This document shows positions 25,730 through 32,708 of a DNA stretch of 64,000 bases, piece by piece. The notes beneath the pieces are model-generated. The model was not told the origin of the DNA, did no database searches, and saw only the letters and a program-made list of their open reading frames with translations. Source of the DNA: Pseudomonas prosekii. Lineage in GTDB: Bacteria > Pseudomonadota > Gammaproteobacteria > Pseudomonadales > Pseudomonadaceae. The stretch lies in the NCBI RefSeq assembly GCF_900105155.1, contig NZ_LT629762.1, positions 3,387,001-3,451,000 on the forward strand, in the 5' to 3' direction. The first letter of the stretch is position 1, and every line of letters begins with the position of its first letter. The translations under genes and the position numbers were made by a program.

Positions 25730-26236
25730 GTGAAATCCCTCCTTGCACTGCTGACCCTCGTGGCCCTGCCGGTCATGGCCGCCGAGCCGACCCTGTACGG
25801 GCGTTACGAATACATCGCGCTGCCGGAAATCGGCGGTGAAGTCCTCAAGGCGAAAATGGACACCGGCGCCCTGACCGCGTCGCTGTCGGCCAAGGACATC
25901 GAAATGTTCACCCGCGATGGCGACGAGTGGGTGCGCTTCCGCCTCGCCACCAAAGACGCGAGCAACAAGGTCTACGAACACAAGATCGCCCGGATCAGCA
26001 AGATCAAGGCACGCTCCGAAGAAGATGAAGACGACAAGGACGAAGCCGCGCCGACCAAGCGTCCAGTGGTCGATCTGGAATTGTGCCTCGGCAACGTCAA
26101 GCGCACGGTCGAGGTCAACCTTACCGACCGCAGCAGCTTCAATTACCCGCTGCTGATCGGCGCCAAGGCCTTGCGCGAATTCAACGCCGCAGTGAACCCG
26201 GCACGTCGTTACACCGCCGACAAACCCGACTGCTGA
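25730..26236 (+). CDS. Retropepsin-like periplasmic protease (RimK/LysX-associated, PF05618-like)
   Basis: 168 residues from a GTG start at 25730, chosen because it opens the signal peptide (MKSLLALLTLVALPVMAAEP) and AAGGAAAACC precedes it. The motif MDTGALTASLSA (near residue 43) is the aspartic-protease-like D-T-G-A of the family often labelled ATP-dependent zinc protease. YPLLIGAKALREF near the C-terminus matches the second family motif. An acidic insertion (EEDEDDKDE) is in the middle. It lies directly upstream of creB, as PA0462 does in P. aeruginosa as I recall; cotranscription is possible but a 59-bp gap separates them. Confidence 0.8.
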   Translation: MKSLLALLTLVALPVMAAEPTLYGRYEYIALPEIGGEVLKAKMDTGALTASLSAKDIEMFTRDGDEWVRFRLATKDASNKVYEHKIARISKIKARSEEDEDDKDEAAPTKRPVVDLELCLGNVKRTVEVNLTDRSSFNYPLLIGAKALREFNAAVNPARRYTADKPDC

Positions 26237-26295
26237 TTGACGCGATGCGAGGCTTGCGCCACCGTTGCGCAACTTAACTGTTGGGCTCGGATGCC

Positions 26296-27006
26296 ATGCC
26301 TCATATCCTGATTGTCGAAGACGAAGCGGCCATTGCCGATACGTTGATTTTTGCCTTGCAGGGCGAAGGCTTCACCACCACTTGGTTGAGCCTCGGCGCC
26401 GCCGCGCTGGAGCATCAGCGCGAGACCCCGGCCGACCTGATCATCCTCGACATCGGCCTGCCCGATATCAGTGGCTTCGAAACCTGCAAGCAACTGCGCC
26501 GTTTTAGCGAAGTGCCGGTGATTTTCCTCAGCGCCCGCGACGCCGAAATTGACCGGGTGGTGGGCCTGGAGATCGGCGCCGACGATTACGTGGTCAAGCC
26601 GTTCAGCCCACGCGAAGTGGCGGCGCGGGTCCGCGCGATCCTCAAACGCATGGCGCCGCGCGCGGTGGCCGAGGTCGCAGCAACTTCAACTCAAACCCCA
26701 GCCCCGACCCCAATGCTGTTTCGCATCGACAGCGAACGCGTGCAGATCAGCTATCGCGGCCAGTTGCTGAGCCTTACCCGCCACGAATTCCGGCTCCTGC
26801 AATGCCTGCTCGAACAACCCGAACGTGTCTTCAGCCGCGAACAATTGCTCGACGCGCTGGGCGTTCCGGCCGATGCCGGTTACGAGCGCAGCATCGACAG
26901 CCACATCAAAAGCGTGCGAGCCAAATTACGCCTGGTGCGCGCCGAGGCCGAGCCGATCCAGACCCATCGCGGCCTCGGCTACAGCTACAGCCCGGGACAC
27001 AGCTGA
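26296..27006 (+). CDS. creB: Response regulator CreB
   Basis: 236-residue OmpR-type regulator. The receiver has EDE near 9, phospho-Asp in ILDIGLPD (near 52) and the conserved KPFSPRE (near 102). The C-terminal winged helix contains LTRHEFRLLQCLLEQPERVFSREQLL and YERSIDSHIKSVRAKL. The start at 26296 (MPHILIVEDE) is chosen because the receiver begins there; a TTG frame extends five codons upstream. It overlaps creC by 1 nt (TGATG). Known role: control of creD and of stress and beta-lactam responses. Confidence 0.93.
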   Translation: MPHILIVEDEAAIADTLIFALQGEGFTTTWLSLGAAALEHQRETPADLIILDIGLPDISGFETCKQLRRFSEVPVIFLSARDAEIDRVVGLEIGADDYVVKPFSPREVAARVRAILKRMAPRAVAEVAATSTQTPAPTPMLFRIDSERVQISYRGQLLSLTRHEFRLLQCLLEQPERVFSREQLLDALGVPADAGYERSIDSHIKSVRAKLRLVRAEAEPIQTHRGLGYSYSPGHS

Positions 27007-28424
27007 TGCCGTTGGGAATCCGGATTTTCCTGGTCTATGTGCTGTTCATCGGCCTGACCGGCTACTTTGTGCTCAACACCGTGATGAAGGAAGTCCGCCC
27101 CGGCGTGCGCCAATCCACCGAAGAAACGCTGGTGGATACCGCCAACCTGATGGCAGAAATCCTGCGCGACGATTTCAAGGCCGGCACGCTCAACCAGAAC
27201 CGCTGGCCGCAACTGCTCAAGGCCTATGGCGAGCGCGAGCCGAAGGCGAGCATCTGGGGCTTGCCGAAAAATCAGGTCAGCCACCGCATCTACGTGACCG
27301 ACGCCAAAGGCATCGTGGTTCTGGATTCCAGCGGCGTGGCGCTGGGCCAGGATTACTCGCGCTGGAACGACGTCTACCTGACCTTGCGCGGTGAATACGG
27401 CGCGCGCTCGACCCGCAGCATTGCAGAAGATGCGACCACCTCGGTGATGCACGTCGGCGCGCCAATCCGCGACAACGGCAAGATCATTGGCGTGGTCACC
27501 GTGGCCAAACCCAACAGTTCGCTGCAGCCCTACGTCGATCGCACGGAGCGGCGCTTGATCGCTTACGGCGCCGGGATGATTGTCCTGGGTCTGCTGTTCG
27601 GCGCGCTGTTGTCGTGGTGGTTGAGCGCGGCGCTGCGGCGCTTGACCGCTTACGCGCAGGCCGTCAGCGAAGGGCGCCGGGTCGAGGTGCCGCATTATCG
27701 CGGCGGCGAACTTGAGCAACTGGCGAGCGCCGTCGAGCAGATGCGCACGCAACTGGAAGGCAAGGCCTACGTCGAGCGCTACGTGCACACGCTGACCCAT
27801 GAATTGAAAAGTCCGTTGGCGGCGATTCGCGGTGCGGCGGAACTGCTGCAAGACGAGATGCCGTTGGCGCAGCAACAGCGTTTCGTCAGCAACATCGACA
27901 GCGAAAGTGCGCGGATGCAGCAGTTGATCGAGCGCTTGCTCAATCTGGCGCTGGTCGAGCAGCGCCAGGGTCTGGAGGAACGGGTCGCGGTGCCGCTGGC
28001 GGCGCTGGTCGAGCAAGTGCTGGCGGCGCAAACGGCGCGCATTGAAGGCAAACAGTTGCGCGTCGAACAAGCGATTGCACAGGACCTGAGCGTGATCGGT
28101 GAACCGTTTTTGTTGCGTCAGGCATTCGGCAACCTGCTGGAAAATGCGCTGGATTTCACCCCGGTGGGCGGCGTGTTGCGCTTTAGCACTGAGAGGGCCG
28201 GGGCGCGCGTCGAATTCAAACTGTTCAACCAGACCGAGGCGATTCCCGATTACGCGTTGCCGCGATTGACCGAGCGTTTTTACTCATTGCCGCGACCGGA
28301 CAGTGGGCGCAAAAGCACCGGGTTGGGGCTTAACTTCGTCGAAGAAGTGGTCAAGTTGCATGGTGGGGACATGAGTGTGGGCAACGTTGAGGGTGGGGTT
28401 GAGGTGATGTTGCGCCTGGCTTAG
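27006..28424 (+). CDS. creC: Sensor histidine kinase CreC
   Basis: 472 residues. First membrane helix IRIFLVYVLFIGLTGYFVL, periplasmic sensing region to about residue 180, second helix YGAGMIVLGLLFGALLSWWL, HAMP-like linker, and the H-box HTLTHELKSPLAAIRGAAELL (near 260). The ATPase domain has GNLLENALDFTP (N-box) and STGLGLNFVEEVV (G2). It partners CreB and is translationally coupled to it. Confidence 0.93.
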   Translation: MPLGIRIFLVYVLFIGLTGYFVLNTVMKEVRPGVRQSTEETLVDTANLMAEILRDDFKAGTLNQNRWPQLLKAYGEREPKASIWGLPKNQVSHRIYVTDAKGIVVLDSSGVALGQDYSRWNDVYLTLRGEYGARSTRSIAEDATTSVMHVGAPIRDNGKIIGVVTVAKPNSSLQPYVDRTERRLIAYGAGMIVLGLLFGALLSWWLSAALRRLTAYAQAVSEGRRVEVPHYRGGELEQLASAVEQMRTQLEGKAYVERYVHTLTHELKSPLAAIRGAAELLQDEMPLAQQQRFVSNIDSESARMQQLIERLLNLALVEQRQGLEERVAVPLAALVEQVLAAQTARIEGKQLRVEQAIAQDLSVIGEPFLLRQAFGNLLENALDFTPVGGVLRFSTERAGARVEFKLFNQTEAIPDYALPRLTERFYSLPRPDSGRKSTGLGLNFVEEVVKLHGGDMSVGNVEGGVEVMLRLA

Positions 28425-28439
28425 GACCGAGTTGCGGGC

Positions 28440-28467
28440 CATCGCGAGCAGGCTCACTCCTACAGGG
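28440..28467. repeat. Single REP arm
   Basis: One unpaired copy (atcgcgagcaggctcactcc...) directly after creC; it could serve as a 3' hairpin only weakly. Confidence 0.75.
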
Positions 28468-28482
28468 TTATGTAGATGAGTC

Positions 28483-28520
28483 TCCACACACTCTCCACAT
28501 TTTCCCCACAAAACCCTCAC
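28483..28520 (+). promoter_or_regulatory. Four-fold 11-bp direct repeat, putative CreB-binding cre/blr tag
   Basis: TCCAC (28483), TCCAC (28494), CCCAC (28505) and CTCAC (28516) stand exactly 11 bp apart, 45-82 bp before creD. The described CreB tag is TTCAC-N6-TTCAC, also with an 11-bp period, so these look like degenerate half-sites in the same geometry. Confidence 0.65.
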
Positions 28521-28564
28521 ACGCCGCCGCCAGACTCTCCCTCATTCGAACAGGGAGAGACCTC

Positions 28565-29935
28565 ATGAACCGTAGCCTGGCCATAAAACTCGGGGCGATT
28601 GCCCTGCTGATTCTGTTATTGCTGATCCCGTTGATGATGATCAACGGCGTAATCCAGGACCGTCAGCAATTGCGCGACGGCGTGCTTGAAGACATTGCCC
28701 GCAGCTCCAGTTACAGCCAGCAATTGAGCGGGCCGGTGATGGTGGTGCCGTATCGCAAAGTGGTGCGCACCTGGAAACTCAACGAAAAAACCAACGAGCG
28801 TTATCAGGAAGTCGGCGAAGAGCGCGGGCGGATGTTCTTCCTCCCTGAGCGCTTCGAACTGGACGGCAACGTGCAGACCGAGCTGCGTGCGCGGGGCATT
28901 TATGAAGCGCGGCTGTTCCACGCCGACAACCGCATCAGCGGCAACTTCGCGATTCCCGAGCAACTCGGCATCACCGAAGATTTCGCCGATTACCAGTTCG
29001 ATCAGCCCTTCCTCGCGGTCGGCATCAGCGATATTCGCGGTATCGAAAACGCGCTGAAACTGGAACTCGACGGCCAACGCCTGGACTTCGTGCCGGGCAG
29101 CCAAGTGAGCTTTTTGGGCGAGGGCGTGCACGTCATGCTGCCAGCGCTGGACCCCGGCAAAGCCACGGAACTGGCTTTCGGGTTTGACCTGCGTTTGCAA
29201 GGCACCGGGCAGTTGCAAGTGATCCCGGTCGGCCGCACCAGCAAGGTCTCGTTGTCCGCGAATTGGCCGCATCCAAGCTTTATCGGCAACTACTTGCCGG
29301 CTCAGCGGGAAGTCAGCGATCAGGGTTTCAGCGCCCATTGGCAGACCTCGTTTTTCTCTACCAACCTCGAAGAGGCGCTGGACAGCTGCGTAGTCGCCGA
29401 CAAGTGTGAAGCGTTCAATGCGCGCAGTTTCGGCGTGAGTTTTATCGATCCGGTGGACCAGTACCTGAAAAGCGATCGGGCGATCAAATATGCGCTGTTG
29501 TTCATCGTCCTCACGTTCGCCGGGTTCTTCCTCTTCGAAGTGCTGAAAAGCCTGGCGGTGCACCCGGTGCAATACGCGTTGGTCGGTGTGGCGCTGGCGT
29601 TCTTTTACCTGTTGCTGCTGTCGCTGTCCGAACACATCGGTTTTGCCTTGGCGTACCTGGTGTCGGCGAGCAGTTGTGTGTTGTTGATCGGCTTCTACGT
29701 CTGCCACGTGCTGCGCAGCGTGCGCCACGGCTTGAGTTTTTCGGCGGGATTGGCGGCGTTGTACGGCTTGCTTTACGGCTTGCTCAGCGCCGAGGATTAC
29801 GCGCTGCTCATGGGCTCGCTGCTGTTGTTCGGCCTGCTCGGGGTGTTCATGGTGCTGACGCGCAAACTCGACTGGTACGGGATCGGGCAAAAGTCGGCCA
29901 AGCCATTGGCGTTTGATATTGGAGCGGTGCAATGA
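28565..29935 (+). CDS. creD: Inner membrane protein CreD
   Basis: 456 residues. An N-terminal helix (LGAIALLILLLLIPLMMING) is followed by a long extracytoplasmic domain. From about residue 305 there are five or six closely packed helices (YALLFIVLTFAGFFLFEVL; YALVGVALAFFYLLLLSL; LVSASSCVLLIGFYVCHVL). VPYR and FFLPERFELDG are CreD-family segments. It is the main CreBC target in other bacteria and affects envelope integrity and beta-lactam response. CAGGGAGAGACCTC precedes the ATG. It has its own promoter region with the repeat described above. Confidence 0.92.
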   Translation: MNRSLAIKLGAIALLILLLLIPLMMINGVIQDRQQLRDGVLEDIARSSSYSQQLSGPVMVVPYRKVVRTWKLNEKTNERYQEVGEERGRMFFLPERFELDGNVQTELRARGIYEARLFHADNRISGNFAIPEQLGITEDFADYQFDQPFLAVGISDIRGIENALKLELDGQRLDFVPGSQVSFLGEGVHVMLPALDPGKATELAFGFDLRLQGTGQLQVIPVGRTSKVSLSANWPHPSFIGNYLPAQREVSDQGFSAHWQTSFFSTNLEEALDSCVVADKCEAFNARSFGVSFIDPVDQYLKSDRAIKYALLFIVLTFAGFFLFEVLKSLAVHPVQYALVGVALAFFYLLLLSLSEHIGFALAYLVSASSCVLLIGFYVCHVLRSVRHGLSFSAGLAALYGLLYGLLSAEDYALLMGSLLLFGLLGVFMVLTRKLDWYGIGQKSAKPLAFDIGAVQ

Positions 29936-30026
29936 GCCGGCGGTTGGGGTTGCGGGAGGATCAATGCTGGAGGGAAAACCTGGTGACGCGGATTGTCGAG
30001 TTATTGCCTGTTGAACCGCGTTGGTG

Positions 30027-30123
30027 CCATCGCGAGCAAGCTCGCTCCCACATTGGATTTCTGGTGTCACCGCAATGGCATGAACAACCGAAAAACCCTG
30101 TGGGAGCGAGCTTGCTCGCGATG
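30027..30123. repeat. REP pair
   Basis: ccatcgcgagcaagctcgct and its inverted partner, about 90 bp after creD. No gene is seen in 29936-30196. Confidence 0.9.
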
Positions 30124-30196
30124 GGGGCCGAACAGTCGGCGAAGCATTAAGGCTTAGGCTTCGTTAAACCCTTTTTTTGTTAAACCCCGGGCGTCG

Positions 30197-30826
30197 TTAA
30201 ATCTTTGGCATCGTCGCCAGCATCGACGCCCGCTGACTTACCGCAAAAAACCACTCGGCCAGCTTCGGATTAGCCACGCGCCATTGCAGATCGGGATGGC
30301 GCAAATCCAGGTAACCCAAGGCACACGCCACGCTGATCGCCGCGACATCGAAATGGCTGGTCAATTCGGCAATCGCATCGGCTTCCAACAGCGCCAGCGC
30401 ACGACGAATCTTCTCGCGTTGGCCCTCAAGCCACTCGTCCCACTGCTTCTCCGGGGCGCGCAACGCTTGTTCGTAACGGATCATCACCGCAGCGTCCATG
30501 ATCCCGTCGGCCAGCGAGGCCAGGGTCAAGCGCCGCCAGCGCGCCGGGCCTTCGCGAGGGATCAGCGGATTGCCGACGTGCTGCTGATCGAGGTAATCGA
30601 GGATCACCCGGCTGTCATGGATGACATTGCCATCGGCCAGGCGCAGGGCCGGGATTTTGCCCAGCGGGTTGTCTTCGCACAGCGCCAGGTCAGGGCTGAC
30701 CGGCGTCAGTTGGCTGGCTTGCAACGCCACGCGCGCGGTTTGCCCAGTCTCGTGCAGCAGCACCATGACTTTGCGAACGAACGGCGAAGCGGGATTGTGA
30801 AACAGGGTCATGCTCGGGGCGGACAT
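30197..30826 (-). CDS. Glutathione S-transferase family protein
   Basis: 209 residues from MSAPSMTLFHN. The thioredoxin-fold domain has SPFVRKVMVLLHETG and NPLGKIPAL with HDSRVILDYLD (glutathione-binding Asp/Ser-Arg segment); the helical C-terminal domain follows, with SVACALGYLDLR. The Ser in ASPFVRK is the likely catalytic residue position. Substrate unknown. The upstream in-frame extension to 30916 lacks a ribosome binding site. It corresponds in position to the GST near the fiu locus of P. aeruginosa. Confidence 0.85.
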   Translation of the reverse strand: MSAPSMTLFHNPASPFVRKVMVLLHETGQTARVALQASQLTPVSPDLALCEDNPLGKIPALRLADGNVIHDSRVILDYLDQQHVGNPLIPREGPARWRRLTLASLADGIMDAAVMIRYEQALRAPEKQWDEWLEGQREKIRRALALLEADAIAELTSHFDVAAISVACALGYLDLRHPDLQWRVANPKLAEWFFAVSQRASMLATMPKI

Positions 30827-30910
30827 GGCAGCGTCTCGGTCAGTGGCAGAGTGGGGCAGGATAGCTGATCGCGAATCCAGACCGGGAAGATCGGTGTTGC
30901 GCACAAAACC

Positions 30911-31300
30911 CGGCATCCACTGAAGATTCCTGTGGGAGCCGAGCTTGCTCGCGATGGCGGTGTGTCAGCCTACATCGATGTTGAATGATCAATTGCTATC
31001 GCGAGCAGGCTCGCTCCTACAGGGGATCGGTGTTGTCCACAAAACCCGGCATCCGCTGGAGATTCCTGTGGGAGCCGAGCTTGCTCGCGATGGCGGTGTG
31101 TCAGCCGACATCGATGTTGAATGATCAATTGCTATCGCGAGCAGGCTCACTCCTACAGGGGATCTGTGTTGTCCACAAAATCCGGCATCCACTGAAGATT
31201 CCTGTGGGAGCCGAGCTTGCTCGCGATGGCGGTGTGTCAGTCAACATCGATGTTGGATGATGAATAGCTATCGCGAGCAGGCTCGCTCCTACAGGGATTG
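30911..31300. repeat. 136-bp tandem array of REP pairs, about 2.9 units
   Basis: GATTCCTGTGGGAGCCGAGC recurs at 30925, 31061 and 31197, exactly 136 bp apart. Each unit is one complete REP pair plus the linker ggtgttgtccacaaaacccg. The copies differ by only a few bases, so amplification is recent. Confidence 0.92.
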
Positions 31301-31312
31301 GGGGCGGGGATA

Positions 31313-31492
31313 TCAGCGGCGTCGCAGCAGGCCGCGCATGCCGAGCACTGCGGGAACGCCGAGCCCCAGCCAGCTCAGCGCATCCCACAAGCCATCGCCC
31401 AACAGTGCGGCGAACAACCCGGCGGCGCTCAGCAGCGCGATCACTGTCGGCGTGGCGAAGACTTTCCAGAAGTTCGACTGGCGCGGCCTCAT
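31313..31492 (-). CDS. Small two-helix membrane protein
   Basis: 59 residues starting MRPRQSNFWKVF, with TPTVIALLSAAGLFAALLGD and LSWLGLGVPAVLGMRGLL as two membrane helices and a C-terminal LLRRR. It starts inside the stop codon of the PepSY gene (ATGA overlap), so it is translationally coupled. Function unknown; it is commonly found behind PepSY iron-related genes in Pseudomonas, by recollection. Confidence 0.75.
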   Translation of the reverse strand: MRPRQSNFWKVFATPTVIALLSAAGLFAALLGDGLWDALSWLGLGVPAVLGMRGLLRRR

Positions 31493-32631
31493 GCCGTTTG
31501 CTCCGCGATTTGCTCGACGTTTTGCGCGAGGCGTTTTGCCGCTTTGCGCCGCACCACCCACAGATAAACACCGCTGCCGAGGACGATAATCGTCAGCACA
31601 TCGAGCACCGCCCAAAGGATCTTCATCGGCATGCCGCCGTAATCACCAAAGTGCAGCGGCTGCGACATGCCCATCGCGTCCATGTACCACGGGCGTTGCG
31701 CGACCGCCGTGACTTGCAGCGTGCTGGCGTCGATCAACACCGGCGTCAGCAAGTGCGAAGTCAGGTGCGTGCTGCCCTTCATGAACACCGCGTAATGGTG
31801 TTCGCTGGAGAAGCGCGTGCCGGGGAACGCGATAAAGTCCGGCTGCATGCCCGGCGCCACGTCTTTGGCGATGTCGAGCAACCGCGTGGCCGGGGCCAGT
31901 TGCGTCAGCGGTGGCTTGTCGCGGTACGGCGCGATCATCGCGTTGAGGCTTTCATAACGCCACGCGGCAATCAGCAGATCGGCGCAGGCACTGATCACCC
32001 CGGTCACGCCGACCACCAGCATCCACGTCAACGCCACTACGCCGAGCAAATTGTGCAAATCGAGCCAGCGCAGCCGCGTGGATTTGTCCTGGCGTACCGT
32101 GCCGAACTTCAAGCGGCGCATGAACGGCAAGTACAGCACGGTGCCGGAAACCAGCGCCGCGATGAACAACAACCCCATGAACGCCAGCAGCAATTTGCCC
32201 GGCAGCCCGGCAAACATGTCCACGTGCAGGCGCAGCATGACCATCATCAGCCCGCCGTTGGCCGAGGGCATTTCCAGCGCTTCGCCGGTGCGGGCGTCGA
32301 GCATGAAGGTGTGCGACGAGTTCGGTTCGGTGTCGGCGGTGGGCGCCATGATCGCGAACATGCCGTTGGGGTCTTCCTCGTCGTAGCCGGCGTATTGCAC
32401 AACTTCGCCGGGACGATGTTTTTCCGCCGCTTCGATCAACTGCTGCAAATTCAGCTGCGGCGTGTCGGCCGGCATCTGCTTCAATTCCGGCGCGTCGCCC
32501 AGCAAATGGTCGATCTCGTGATGGAAAATCAACGGCAGGCCGGTCAGCGCCAGCATCAGCAGAAACACTGTGCAAATCAGGCTGGTCCAGGTGTGGACAA
32601 AGGACCAGCGACGAATTGTTTTACTTTTCAT
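31489..32631 (-). CDS. PepSY-associated transmembrane protein (iron-regulated, PiuB-like)
   Basis: 380 residues with four main membrane segments: VHTWTSLICTVFLLMLALTGLPLIF at 13-37, a pair in the middle (LLLAFMGLLFIAALVSGTVLYL; LLGVVALTWMLVVGVTGVIS) and ILWAVLDVLTIIVLGSGVYLWV at the end. HHEIDHLLG and the PepSY-TM arrangement are seen. Such proteins act at the inner membrane in siderophore-iron handling, probably reduction. It follows fiuA by 77 bp with a small hairpin between them. Confidence 0.85.
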   Translation of the reverse strand: MKSKTIRRWSFVHTWTSLICTVFLLMLALTGLPLIFHHEIDHLLGDAPELKQMPADTPQLNLQQLIEAAEKHRPGEVVQYAGYDEEDPNGMFAIMAPTADTEPNSSHTFMLDARTGEALEMPSANGGLMMVMLRLHVDMFAGLPGKLLLAFMGLLFIAALVSGTVLYLPFMRRLKFGTVRQDKSTRLRWLDLHNLLGVVALTWMLVVGVTGVISACADLLIAAWRYESLNAMIAPYRDKPPLTQLAPATRLLDIAKDVAPGMQPDFIAFPGTRFSSEHHYAVFMKGSTHLTSHLLTPVLIDASTLQVTAVAQRPWYMDAMGMSQPLHFGDYGGMPMKILWAVLDVLTIIVLGSGVYLWVVRRKAAKRLAQNVEQIAEQTA

Positions 32632-32659
32632 TTCATTTCATAGCGTTCAGAAATACCAA

Positions 32660-32680
32660 AGCCGTCCACGGAGGACGGCT
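32660..32680 (-). terminator. Hairpin between fiuA and the PepSY gene
   Basis: AGCCGTCC/GGACGGCT 8-bp stem just downstream of the fiuA stop; no T-run, so probably a processing or attenuation hairpin rather than a full terminator. Confidence 0.45.
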
Positions 32681-32708
32681 CAGTAATTGGGCGTATCAGC
32701 TCAAGCTT

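Noticed and set aside
30827..30916. N-terminal extension of the glutathione transferase
   Set aside because: No ribosome binding site, and the thioredoxin fold starts only at MTLFHNP.
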